64,000 bases of DNA from Tetradesmus obliquus (GCA_030272155.1 CP126197.1:806001-870000); one strand, 5' to 3'. Positions 48,864-60,600 are shown, counted from the first letter of the stretch. A program made the numbers and translations. The notes: generated by a model not told the origin, from the sequence alone.

Positions 48864-50834
48864 TCTCATACTCACAGGTTCTGGCTGCCAGCCAGCATTG
48901 CCACTGCCAGCTTCATGCCGCCTACCATGTCATTCATCCTTAAAACCTGCCGCTGCCGCTGCTGCTGCTGCTGCTGACGTGTCTTTTGTTCACAGGTTCT
49001 GGCTGCCAGCCAGCATTGCCACTGCCAGCTGCATCTCACTAATCGTGTCATGCGCCTATCACACCTGCTCCTGCTGCTACTGCTGCTGCTGCTGCTGCTG
49101 TTGCCGTGCCGCCTATGCGCAGGTTCCTCCTGCCAGCCAGCATTGCCACTGCCAGCTTCATGCCACCTACCATGTCATTCGTCTCCAAAACCTGCCGCTG
49201 CTGCTGCTGCTGACACGTCTTTTTATTGCAGGTTCTGGCTGCCAGCCAGCATTGCCACTGCCACCTAGTCAGCATGTGTATAAGCTGTCTCACCCGCTGC
49301 TGCTGCTGCTGCTGCTGTTGTTGCATCTCATACTCACAGGTTCTGGCTGCCGGCCAGCATTGCCACTGCCAGCTTCATGCCGCCTAGCCAGCGAGAGGCC
49401 CTCAGCAAAGCAGTGGCAGCAGCTGCTGCTGCTGCAGCAGCTGCTGCGGAAGCAGACGATGCAGCTATGCTAAGCGCAGCAGCCAGCAAGGTTCTACCTG
49501 TGGAAGATGATGTCATGGTGTGTGTGCACAGCGGATCAGCTGCCCTTTGCAGCAGAACCACCAGCAGCAGCATGCCCGACCAACCGCAGCAGTCAAAACG
49601 GCAGCAGCAGCAGCAGCAACAGCACAAGCACATAGCGGCTACACCAACAGGGCCTGAGCAAGATATAGAGCAAGCCAGCAGTATGGCAGCAGCAGCAGCA
49701 GCAGCAGCAGCAGACGACAGTGAGCGGCAATCACTGCTAGGTGCTGGCCGCTCACCATTCGCTGCTGCTGCAAGTAGCAACACCTTGCTCCACAGCGACA
49801 CCAGCAGCAAGCGGGCCAGTCCCTTAGCAGCAGGCAGCTTCACAGGCTGCTGCAGCAGCGAGCTTGGCTGCAGCACCTCCTCCGGCTACAGCATTAGCAG
49901 CAGCAGCAGCAAGTGGCAGGCACTGCTGGCGGTTGCCCGCAACAGAGTTGTGCTGTATGCCGGCTGCTGGCGCATCCTGCATGACATTGCCGGCAATGGC
50001 ATTCTGTACTACACGCCAATGATTGTGCAGGCAATGCTGCTTGCTGGTGGTGGTGGTAATCTTGGCGGCGGTGACACAGGGCGCAGATTGGATGCTGTAG
50101 CCAGCCCTCAGTTGCCGGCCTCCAGCTCAAGCAGCAGTGGCAGCAGCGGCAGCAGCGGCAGCAGCAGCAGCAGCGCGCTTGCTGCTGCTGGCCTAGCCAT
50201 CGGCTTCGCAATCACAAACAGCAGCAGCAGCAGCAGCAGCATCTTCAGCAGTAGCCCAGTGCCAAGTGCAGCAACAGCAGAGCCTGCAGGAGGTCCTGCG
50301 GGCTCGCCAGGTGCTGATGTGGTGCTGCTCAGCGCAATACCTTATGCTGCTGCCTCACTGTTCCACCTGGCTAATGCCTGGCACAGCCAGAGGAGTGGCG
50401 AGCGGCGCTGGCACATTGCAGGTGCATGGCTGCTGGGTGCGGCTGCACTGCTGCTGCTGCCTGCTGCAGCAGCCGGCAGCCTGGCGGCTGCCTCTACAGC
50501 AGCAGCAGTTGGGAGTGTGTCTGCGGCGGCTAGTGCTGCTGCGTTTGTACTGCTGACGCTGGCGCATGTCGGGGTGAACGGCGCAAACGGAGTGCAGACA
50601 GGCCTAGTCGCTGCAAACATTGTGCAGCAGGAGAAGGCACTGGGGCTAGCGATGTACAATACGATCGGATGTTTTGGGTCGTTCTGGGGCCCAGTGATCA
50701 TCGGTGTGCTGCATGACGCCACCGGCGGCTATGGCGTGGCAATGGTGCTGCTGGGAGGCTGCTTGGCAGCAGCTGCGGCTATGGTTGCTCTCTTCAGGCC
50801 TGAGCGGCTGGACAGCAGGTTGGCACGCAAGTAG
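45096..50834 (+). CDS. Major facilitator transporter, ACS (anion:cation symporter) type
   Basis: Twelve-helix secondary transporter that probably imports an organic or inorganic anion; the substrate is not deducible. Exons 45096-45447, 45895-45922, 46521-46692, 47414-47584, 47788-47909 and 49340-50834 join in phase to 779 residues. The first helix runs through VLPLLLLLVMVSYIDRTNLSFAS, with the split ACS-type IDRTNLSFA motif created exactly at the splice junctions. Further landmarks are SRDLGLSSTVYGLGSGAFFL, RLLLGLAESGALPGVWYYVS, the GWQWLFLLEGLPALLLG end of helix 6, and near the C-terminus GPVIIGVLHDATGGYG. Bacterial and plant relatives are ~430-550 residues. The extra length is a ~105-residue hydrophilic N-terminus, an Ala/Gln/Ser-rich loop between helices 6 and 7 (~300-470) and a Ser/Gly insert after helix 7. 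The 28-base exon 2 is unusually small but restores both motif and frame. Confidence 0.85.
46225..46465 (+). repeat. Three echoes of transporter exon 3 start
   Basis: Copies near 46237, 46338 and 46438 repeat the IQLSRDLGL exon start behind a ccctcag or gcagcag acceptor, separated by (CTG)n runs. The exon proper starts at 46521. Confidence 0.8.
46825..47185 (+). repeat. Four echoes of transporter exon 3 end
   Basis: Copies near 46828-46887, 46949-46997, 47047-47092 and 47146-47182 repeat AAITIVWGLAAS and the GTGAGTG donor, in steps of roughly 100-120 bp. Confidence 0.83.
47311..47395 (+). repeat. Echo of transporter exon 4 start
   Basis: Repeats AFALVRGPVSFVLLRLLLGLAES behind its own (CTG)n and CAG acceptor (exon-like start at 47311), then runs into a second (CTG)n before the real exon at 47414. 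Confidence 0.85.
47985..48390 (+). repeat. Echoes of transporter exon 5 end
   Basis: Copies near 47990-48052, 48125-48160 (poor), 48208-48268 and 48340-48385 repeat QWLFLLEGLPALLLGCALR with a gtaag-type donor and the shared intron flank. Confidence 0.8.
48730..49270 (+). repeat. Five echoes of transporter exon 6 start
   Basis: Copies beginning near 48733, 48879, 48996, 49123 and 49232 repeat FWLPASIATASFMPPTMSF behind a CAG acceptor and (CTG)n. The unit is about 110-145 bp. The real exon begins at 49340. Confidence 0.85.
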
Positions 50835-51905
50835 GGACAGGGTCACTCCTGGCAGAGGCAAGATGGTGCTGTCTCCCTGCTTTTGAGAGCACACTGTTGC
50901 CCTGGCTGTGGGCATAAAACTTTGTTGGGAGTTGACTAAGGTGGCTGTGTTTGCAGTCGGCTTGACCGCTCAAAGGCCGAGTTGTGGTCGTTGCAGCTGT
51001 TGCTGTGGCTCAAATGGTATCATGATGATGATGGTGATGCTCTTGAAGCACGCTTCAGGCCCTAAGCAGCTGCACTGCAAGCTGGTGCAAGTAGGGACAG
51101 CGGGGATTTGAGCAGGTAACGGGTTTTACACAAACACAGCACCCACATCAGCTGGAAGTATGGCAACTACTCCCAGCTGCCCCATGCTGTGACCCAGTAT
51201 AAAGATTGCAGGAAAGACCCACCTATGAAGTGCTTTGCACTACACTACTACTGTGCCTGCAGCGCCCTTAGCCAGCAGTTGCCAGCACAAACGTGCAGCA
51301 CTGCAAAAAGCACAGCAGAACGACCGCCGACCTCACATGTGTACAGACACACCAAGGGTAAGGATATGCATCCACAGCTGCCTGCAGGGCATGCGGGTCA
51401 CCCGAGGATTCCTCGCGTGCCTTGCATCCGCACGTGCATCGCAGACACCCTCTGTCAAGGTGTGCACTCAAGTCAGAAGACCAACAGTCATCAGTGACAG
51501 GCACTTTGACTCGCCTGTCCATGCTGGGCAGCTCTGCTCACTGATCTGTGACACGGTAATATGATGATATTGCATAAACAAATAGACAAGATTCACCCCT
51601 GCTCACACACACTAGCAGGAGATGACGAAACTGATTACGACAGATCATCCTAATGTAGACAATGAACGACCATTAAGCAGCCAATATCAAGGCTGAAGGC
51701 TCACAACAGTGTACCAAACATTCAATACAGTACCACACCCCCCTAATGACATGGATATCCCATTCCTTAACTTACTCGGGTGTGAAGTATCGACACACAA
51801 CGCATAGCCCACTCATTCATGATAACAAGATCAGAACCCATGTGCTGCGGCCGCTGCTGCTGGCTGCGCTTGTCCAGCTTGCCCAACTCCCTCAGAGCTG
51901 CTGTC

Positions 51906-51945
<40 letters not shown>

Positions 51946-54634
51946 CGCCAGGGGCTGGACTGAACGCCTCACTGGGTGAAACACAGCAACAACGCCGTGT
52001 GACGTGCGCCACGTTCCGTGAACAGGCTGCAAAGGTGGCCGGGCAGCCCATGCTAGCCAGCAAAAAAGGCGACGTACACTTCCACACCTTGCATGGCTGG
52101 TCACCCACAATGCAATTTGCAATTGCGCGTGACAGCGCCGCCTCCACGTGTCAGTCCTCATGTTGGTGCCCGCAGCATTTGCCGTCCATCGGCAGCAGCG
52201 GCGTGCGGTCTGCGCAGTGCAAAATGAGGATGGAGTGGGACAGGAGCTTTTATCAGGGTGCAGGCAGCAGCAGCCACACTGCGCTACGCAAGCAAACGGC
52301 ACCAGAAGCAGAGCTGAAAACTAGGTTGTGTGTTGCTTGCACACACCCAGCCCTGATGCAGCTCTGGCGCCATGAGAGAATGGACAGTGCTGCCCTGGCA
52401 CAGTGGGCAGCTGCCACGCCTAGCCATAGTTACTGCTCACAATCCATGAAATTCCTGTTGTGGCTTATACCTGCGAAACTTATGGGACGCAAGTTTGTAT
52501 AGTTGGGGGGGTGGAGGCGTCTAAGATGGTGCCACGACCCACATGTGACTATCCTCTTCAATAATATGCAGCTGTGGATGGCAATCATGCTACTGGCATT
52601 ACATGCAGCTGTGGAAGGCATGTATTCATGCTACTGGCATTCACAGCCATCCACAGCAGGTGCTCTGGATGCCGCAGACACACCCCACTGGACGGTGAGG
52701 TGAGTGAGTGAGTGACAACCCAGGAAGCTCTGAAGCTCCTGGGTAAGTTAAGGCTAATAGTGAGTGGACAGTCTATAGCTATGGATGCGCCTTTGTCACA
52801 GTGGGCACTGCAGGTCAAGGCGCGCCACAGATCAGCCAAGCAGACACTCAACCTGACTGAATGCAGGAGTTGCGCAGCGGCTTGCGGGACTTCCACATGA
52901 GATAAGCGGGGCTGCAGGGTGCCGCATTGCCTTCCCCGAACTCTCTCTTGACTGCCTCAAGCTCCCGCCATTGTTCCGCTTCCGCTGCAACACCAGCAGT
53001 GCGCAACAAGGCAACAACGAGTGCGCGTCAAACGGATGCACAGAGTCAGCCTGCGCTCCACGTGTTAACTTCAAGTCGCAAACACAGCAGCCATGCCTGC
53101 ATGTTGTCAACCTGTATGCTCTCTGCTAACAGCCCAGCAGAGGTGATGTGGACCACAGGCTAACTGCACCAGACGACTGATGCTGAGTGGTGCAAGGTGT
53201 TGCAGCCCCCACCAACTTCGATCAGTGCAACCAGCTTTACCAAGCTCCAAACACTGTTGCTTGAACGCATATGCATGCATTACAGCCCACAGCGCACGTC
53301 TCAGCCAACTCCAGCTCTGAACATGAGCTCACCTTCCATCGCAGCCTGCTTGCCTGCATGGCTGCATCACAGCAGCAAGCAGCGCACGAGCACAACACGA
53401 TGTCATGCTGAAGTTCTCCCAATCTGAATATACACAAACTGAACATGCGCTGGCAAATTGGAGGCTGGCACGTTTTGCTGTGTGCACTCAATCGAACAAG
53501 GCAGATCCTCCACATACACTTGCTGCTCATGCCGCTCAGAGTCATCGCACAGCCACCGGCATTTGCAGCTTGCTGCTTCACAGCCTGCACATGCATGGTG
53601 CTGTTGATTCCATCAGCCCAAGATACTATCGGCGAAGGTAGACCCTTTGCATGTGGATAGATGCTGCGTGGCAGCTGCGCGCGCAACACGACAAACAATC
53701 TGGCCGAGCAGCTGTGACACATCCGCAAATGCGGCCGCAGCCAAGACTCACGTTGTGCGGCCCGCACAGCAGCTGTGGGAGGGTAATTAGTGGGCCGTGT
53801 GTGAGCCGTGAGCAGCACATGCAGGCAGGGAAGAGCAGAGCAGTCAGCAAGGTGCACGGGAGCTTCTTGCATGCATGCAGCACAGATTATGCAGCGCGGG
53901 TGCTGAGGCGCTGACAGCTATCATGCATCATGCCTCACAAAAAACACCCAGAGCATTGACACAAATGATTTGCAGTCGAGCACTGTTTGCCGGCACGAGC
54001 AGCAGGCGATGATGCAGCTTACGCTGTTTGTATCATAGCATCTGATTACACCGTGCTGCTCGGCAGTCCTCAATGCAGCAGCCCTCTACATGCAAGCAGC
54101 AAACTGTCCTGCAAGTGCGCTTGCAACAGCTGTTTCCGGTTGCCACAGGCACCCACTGTATCATGCACCCCATCAGTGCAAGCAGCAATGGGAGCATGTC
54201 CAGTGCTCCCATTGCTGCTGTGCCCCCTTCAACACCTCACCTAGGCCTGGTACTGCTGTGGTGCAGCAGGAGCCACCAAGGACAGCAGGAGATGGGGCGC
54301 GCACATGCACAAAGCCAGGGCAGCATGCACAGCAGGGAGATTTGTTGAGTGTTGCATGCAATGGCATGTTGAAAACCAGCAAACTGATTCAGGTATGTGG
54401 AGTGGTCACGCGGCCTGCTGTTGCGGCCCCTTGACATCGGACTGTATGCCGCGTGTGCAGTGCATACTACAGCAAAATGTGCATGCAGGGGTTGGCGCTA
54501 TAGCAGCAGCCAGCTGCCCCCATGTGATGTGCAAATCGCTAGCATGACGGATGCAGTACAGTACACAACAAGGGCAACCATGGTTGCGTTATAACGTTAT
54601 AAACCGTGATTACGGTCAGAAGTGCACGAACCAG
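50835..54634. other. Gene-poor stretch
   Basis: Contains the transporter 3' UTR. An open frame at 51819-52502 (+) has a long Leu run from (CTG)n that mimics a signal peptide, but no other support. Minus-strand frames over the same bases are equally open. A direct duplication of about 45 bases lies at 52567-52645 (atgcagctgtgg units). No gene is claimed. Confidence 0.45.
52700..52759 (+). repeat. Dispersed 60-bp repeat, copy 2
   Basis: Second copy of the element at 9421-9480, here in a gene-poor stretch. It shares the gtgagtgag start and the gggtaagttaaggctaa end. Confidence 0.7.
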
Positions 54635-54915
54635 GGGGGCGGTTTAGTTGAAGCTGAGACACCCAGTTCGTCTGTGGAGGGGTAGCAATCGCTTACCGGG
54701 GGTCAGCTAAGCAACAGGTGTTGCCTTGAAAACTCGCTTGTCGCTTCACCCCCCTCCCCTGTGAGGCTTTCACTGTACTGTTTAGTGTGTTGACTGGCAG
54801 TGACCAGTTCGCTTTCCGCTTACCCCCCCTGAAGCACAGCAAGACCCGCCCTCGCTGGTCGTTTACCCCCCCGTGCAAACGAACTGGGTGTCTCAGCTTC
54901 AACTAAACTGCCCCC
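54635..54915. mobile_element. MITE-like element with ~34-bp terminal inverted repeats
   Basis: Non-coding 281-bp element. The left end (54635-54669) and the reverse complement of the right end (54881-54915) match over about 34 bases (GGGGGC, then GTTTAGTTGAAGCTGAGACA) with one mismatch. A possible 2-bp AG target duplication flanks it (54633-54634 and 54916-54917). It has no open frame, so it depends on a transposase elsewhere. The near-perfect ends suggest recent activity. Confidence 0.85.
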
Positions 54916-54917
54916 AG

Positions 54918-55946
54918 CTCAGCCTCGCCTAAAGCAGCTGCACCCGCACAACGGCAACATACATGTAGGCAGCAGTTACGCATGAAAAGATGGCAGACAC
55001 AGCGCAGGGTGCAAGGTCAGCAGCCAGATTGCCCGGGAACAGTCAGGAGCGGAGGATGGTTAAAATACACTAAACACGGTGTTTGTCAGAAGCCGGAAGG
55101 CTGGGGTGGTCATTGTACTATTGCAAGTGAGCACTTTGATCATGGGCTCATGAGCTGCATCACACAAGCATTCAAAAGCGCCGTAACAACGATAACTGAC
55201 TCTGGGGGTTGCATGCTTGCAGGACTTGCCGGCTACAGCACCAGCCTTGGGTCTGCTGCTGCAGAGCAGACCCAACCCAACTGTCACAGTGTGCTGTCAC
55301 CTACCCTGCACGCGACGCTCGATGTATGCCCGCTGTGTGCCCTCTGGTTTCGCAGCACTTCTGCAGCTACTACAGCTTTCACCTTTCCCAGCGCTTCCAA
55401 CGCTGCAGCTCTCCATTCATCCGACTGATTTGGGAACAGCTCCCACGCTCGGGCGAACAACTGCCGTTGTGCATCGCCCTCCTCTGCTGCCATCCTGATA
55501 ACTCGGCTGGAGCTGTGTGACTAATTCAAGAGGTTCCCGGCACGATTCACCCAAGCATGACTTTAAATGGTTGACAATGTTCACAGAATATGGCCTGGAC
55601 CATTAAACGAGTCAGTGGGCCGACCTTCAGGAGTGCTCCTGAAGTCCTGAAACAAGCTGCAGATGCACAGGCACAGAACAGTCGTCACACAATTCGGTCT
55701 TGAAGCGTAACTGCAAGAGTGATAGGCGAACAAGGGAACCATCAACAGAGTGGGCCTCCCACGGGTTCTGCAAGCGGCAGCTGTGTTCAACCAATTGTGG
55801 AAGGTAGGCCAGGCTCGTAACAATGTTGCATTAGGTAAGAATTGCGCTGCGAGTTTCAGTTGCCCATGCAAGTGCCTCATTATGGTCAGCCGATCACAGA
55901 TCGTGGCCAATTGATCCAACATTATGATAAGCTAAACTCACATCAA
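54918..55946. other. Intergenic stretch
   Basis: Apart from the possible small exon at 55305-55493 nothing is supported. Likely includes the 3' UTR of the MYND gene that ends at 55947. Confidence 0.4.
55305..55493 (-). CDS. Possible first exon of an unrecognised protein
   Basis: From ATG at 55493, 63 codons (MAAEEGDAQRQLFARAWELF, then WRAAALEALGKVKAVVAAE) run to a gtaggt donor at 55304. The segment looks amphipathic and protein-like, unlike the shadow frames nearby. No convincing next exon was found, so it may be an isolated exon, a gene fragment or chance. Confidence 0.3.
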
Positions 55947-57076
55947 TCAGCCCATGTGCCCCACCAGCAGTGCCAGCAGGTCACTCTTCTCAACAGCACC
56001 AGCCAGCCCAGCCACGCCAAGGCCAGCCAGCAGCGCCTTCAGCTGGCGCACAGGCAGCGCGGCAGCAGCAACAGCACTGACAGGCAACTCAAGGCCGGAT
56101 GCTGCTGCAACACCTGCCGCACTGCTGCTGCGGCTGCTGTCCCTAGAGCCGTTGCCGCCAGCAGCAGCAGCAGCAGCAGCAGTACTGTCCCTGCTGGCTG
56201 CAGAACTCACACCTTCACCTGCCGCGCAGCTGCAACTGCCGCTGCACGAGTCACCAGGGGCACTGCTGCTGGTGCCAGAAGCACTGCCATTTCCGGCTGC
56301 ATCCTCTCCTCCTGCTTCTGCTGCTGCTGCTGCTCCCACTGTTGCTGCGGCTGCGGCTGCGGCTGCCGCTAGCTCCTTGCAGACCAGCTTGTGCCCCGCC
56401 TTCCAGTGCTGCTTCTGGCACTCTGCGCTGCACATGCGCACCTGCCTGCAGCCCTTACACACCTTGCCCCTGCCTTGCACCAGCTGCAGTTCACTCAGCT
56501 TGCCCAGGTTGGTGCAGGCAGCGTTGTTGCAGGACCAGCCAACAGGCAGCGCAGCCGCCACTGCTGCACCACACGCCTTCAGCTGCGCCGGCAGCTGATC
56601 ACCCAACACACGCTGTAAGCAGGCAGCTGCTGTTGCGCTGCTTGCCGGCCCTGCAGCAGCACAGCACTGCACCGCCACATGCAGGCATGTCTGCAGCTGC
56701 GCATGCTGCTGCAGCAGCTGAGCCAGCAGTGGCATGCTCACAGCAAGTTCCTCAGGACTGCTGCTGCTGGCCAGTGTTGGTGCCTCATCGCCTGGCAGCT
56801 GCATGTGGCAAAGCTGCCAGCCCAGCCACTCAACACAGGCATACACCATCTCAAGCAGCTGTATGAAGAACTCCTCATCCATGTCATTATCACTTGTCTG
56901 TGGTGCTGCTGCAGCCGTCCTGTGCTGCTGCTCCCCTCGCGATAAGGCACTGCTGCTGCTGCTGCTGCTTGCCAGAAGCAGCTCACCCAACAGCCGCCCT
57001 ATCAGCCACATGCTGCGCGCTGCAACCGTCAGCCAGGGTGTCATGGTGAACGTTATCTGCTCAGTGTACCACCTAG

Positions 57077-57137
<61 letters not shown>

Positions 57138-57620
57138 ATCATCCACCCCGCCTGGCCGGAAGGTCACCAGGGGCCCGGCTGCCACGACTGCTGCTGCTGC
57201 CCAGCGCCCGATGCGCCTGCCTGTCGGCAGTACGTCATCGTCACCCTCACCTTCCGGTGACAGTGTCACTAGCTTGCGCAGGAAATCCGCATCCGCCATC
57301 TGCAGCACCTCGCGCAGCTTTCTGTCACTAGCAGCAGCAGTGCCAGGGCCCCGCATCCGCGCCCGCAACTCATCGCTGCTCTACGTAAAGCACAGCTGCC
57401 GCAGCTCCGCTTCTGACATGCGGCTAGCCTGCTGCTGCAGCCACGCCGTGTGTGCAAATCTGTCAGAGCTTTCGATGCGGTTGCGGCCCACGCATGCTGC
57501 AACGTCGAGTGCGGCCTTGGGGCATGCGCCGCGCAGCGCAGAGGCGCACTTCTGAGCCGTCAGCAGCAGCGACACCATGAAAGGCACGTACTGGTGCCCG
57601 GCAGGTTCCGGCTCCGCTGC

Positions 57621-57653
<33 letters not shown>

Positions 57654-60600
57654 GGCAGCCTTTGAGATTGGTGCAGAGGCATCCTCTAGACTGCCAGCTT
57701 GGATATGTGCAAGGCAGCCATGGCTGCTGTTGCCACCTGCTGTACTGTGCTCAGCAATGCCTCTGGCGGCAGCGCAGTGGTGAAATCAACGGGCAGCAGC
57801 GACAGCACTTGAGCAGCAGCAGCATCTGGCGCTGCCGCTGCTGCTGAACTGCTTGCATTTGCTGCTGCTGCTGCTGTTGACGCTCGGCTGCAGGTCACTG
57901 CGCACAACACGCGCATTGCTGCACACAGAGAGACTGCAAACGCCTCTGCATACTGCGTAATGGCTGCTGCCAGGTGCTCGTGGTTGGTTGCAGGAAAGGT
58001 GTGATGCGGCAAGCAGGCAGCAAGGGAGGGGCGGGCACACCAAGGTGAAGTGGCGTAGCCTTATTTAGATGATGTTTGGCAGCGCAGCGCAGCAACGCCG
58101 CCAGCAATACAGCTGTGCAGCAGTCTCCTTTGCACGACATGTCAGCTGATTAGCGACCCCCACCCCAACTTCTCCCAAGTGCTATCTGCGCCCAGATTAA
58201 TCCTGAATGGTCTCGCAGCTCACAGCGCAGCGGCTGCTGCAGGTTTGCAACGGTGCTGACCTCTGGTTGCTTGCTGGCTGCTACTTTATGATTAGCTTCA
58301 GCAACTACTCGTTGCTGCTCAGCAAAGGTTTCAGCTGCAGAGACAGAGCACTGGTCTGCTTTGTCATCAGCAGTAACAGGCTGCTGCAACACGAGCAGCA
58401 TGTCGCTGGCTTTGCGAATGCGTTTGTGACAACCGGCAGGCTTCACAGAACGTAGATATAACATAGTGTAAATATAGCATTTTTCTGGAGTATGTCGAGG
58501 GCATGGGTCCTCCGTCCCTATCGGCGCAGAGTTGACCGCCAAACATTGCCGCCCAGTGGATTGCGACAACAGTTGGTGTGCATTGCATGATTGACTGGCA
58601 CGCGTCGCGAGTGTTTTGTTTACCTACTTGTTCGCCATGCTTATTAGCGTCAGCGGAACAGCACTGCTGTTGCACTGGTGTTGCTTTCCAGGCATTGCAC
58701 TAGCTATGGCGTGCGCTGCTGCTCAAAACTCATTCTGTGGGCCTTACTGCTGCATTTACCAACCTTGCAGCCAAGCACCACAGGTGGCCTTGCTGCCACA
58801 TACCATGACGTGACGTCCACAGCAGCGTCGAAGTAACGCAGAGGCCTGGCGCAGGGGTATACTATAGCATCCAGCAGCACTTCACACCAGTGACTGTGAC
58901 GTCAACGTAGACAGAGCAAGGACAACGGAGACAGAGCAAGACCACGGCGAAGAGCTTCAACGGGCATTGGCAGCAAGTTGCTGAAGGCGGGACATTCAAA
59001 ACAAGATGCAACCTTACCTTGACAACCAGGGTCAGGTTGCATCTTGTTTTGTATATGCTGCTCTCTGCAGCCTTGCACTGATGTGGTGTCGGGTGAGACT
59101 GAACTATGCAGCTGCATCTGCAAGCTCATATTTGCAGTCCCTGAGTGTGTTTGGTGGCCCACCTTACCTGCAGCACCCCATGTGTTGCCGATCTGTGTTG
59201 CAATGCTTCTGTGTGCTGAATTGATTACAGCAGCAGCTGTGTGTCCTGTTCATCGCCAACCGCATCTTTGTGCAAGCACAACAGCTGTACGTGCTTGGTG
59301 CTAAGCACAAACAAACACCAAAGCGACAAAGCAAACTGCAGCAGCTCTGCAACATGTGGACGACTACGCCAGCCTCGATGCAAGATGCCGGCAACAGCTG
59401 CAGGCTCAAAACCTGTGTCTGTGCTCAATGACACACAGCTGCACAGTCTGTGCGCTTTTTGCAATGCATGGCTGCAGCTGCGGATGCCGCTGATGCTGCC
59501 ACCTATGCAGCTGAATCAGCTGCTGCTGCAGCAACACACCCACCTGCCCCAACTGCGTTCGTTGCTGCCAGGGCCCAATAGTACAGCGCAAGCTGGCAGT
59601 GCTGTGCATCCTCCTGGCTCCGCTGCTTCTGTTGCACTGCATGCAGCACAGCAGGACCCAGCTGCACTACCAGCTCAGACACTGCAGCAGCAGCCACCTG
59701 CTGCTGCCACAGCCCCACATCCTGCCGAACTGCCGGCATGAGTGCTGCCACTGCTGCTGCACGTGCCTCAGCAGCTGGCCACATCAGCACAGCCTCGCCT
59801 AGCATGCTCATCAGCAGCGGCAGCAGCTGCTGCCACATGCTGCTGCTGCCGCTGCTGCTGCTGCCGCTGCCGCTGCTGCTGCTGCTGATGCTGCTGCTGA
59901 TGCTGCTGCGCGGCGCATGATAGTATGACGCTGCGTAGGCAACGCAACCGCTGGTCTCAGCTGCGGGGCGTCGCTTGCTCAGCAATGGGCTGCCTTCTAC
60001 GATCATCTCAAGGCATGAGCTCAGAGCCTTCAGCACTTCAGTAAGCGAGACGTCACACTTTGCTAGTATGCTTTTGTTGAACCTCCGTACTGACTCGCTG
60101 CTAGCACGGCAGGGATCCACTGCTGACATGCCTAGCAGCTCAAGCACGCGCGCATGGTGAGGCGGCACCTTTCCGCCGCCGCCGCTGCTGCTGCTGCTGC
60201 CGGCAGATGTGTATGTTGCTGCTGCGTTGCTGTTGCTCAGGGCCCGCACTACACTGGCTGCATCCACAGCTGCCCGGCCCTGCTTCTGCTGGTGCAGCAG
60301 CCCCGTCAGCCAGGCTGCTGCAGCAACCATCAGCTGTCTTAGCTCAGGAGCTGCCAGCAGCTGCTGCACAGCATGCTTCTGACGCAGCTCAGCCTGCTCG
60401 TAGGGCCCTGCAGTGATTGCCTGTGCGATGTTCACTGCAAGGGCCAGCGCACTCTGCATTCGAATGAATAGCGGCTGTTTAGCAGCCCTAGCACTGCTGC
60501 TGCTGCTGGCGGCGGCTACAGGGCGGTCCTGTGCTCGCAGCGTGACCAGTACGAGCTTCACTGTTGGCAGCAGCGTTGAACGCGGCAGCGCCTCCGCAAA

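Noticed and set aside
51819-52502. 227-residue plus-strand protein with apparent signal peptide
   Set aside because: The Leu run comes from (CTG)n, other frames over the same bases are open, and there are no family motifs or exon partners.
53237-53872. 211-residue minus-strand open frame
   Set aside because: Cys-rich low-information sequence without motif or splice support; likely chance in stop-poor DNA.
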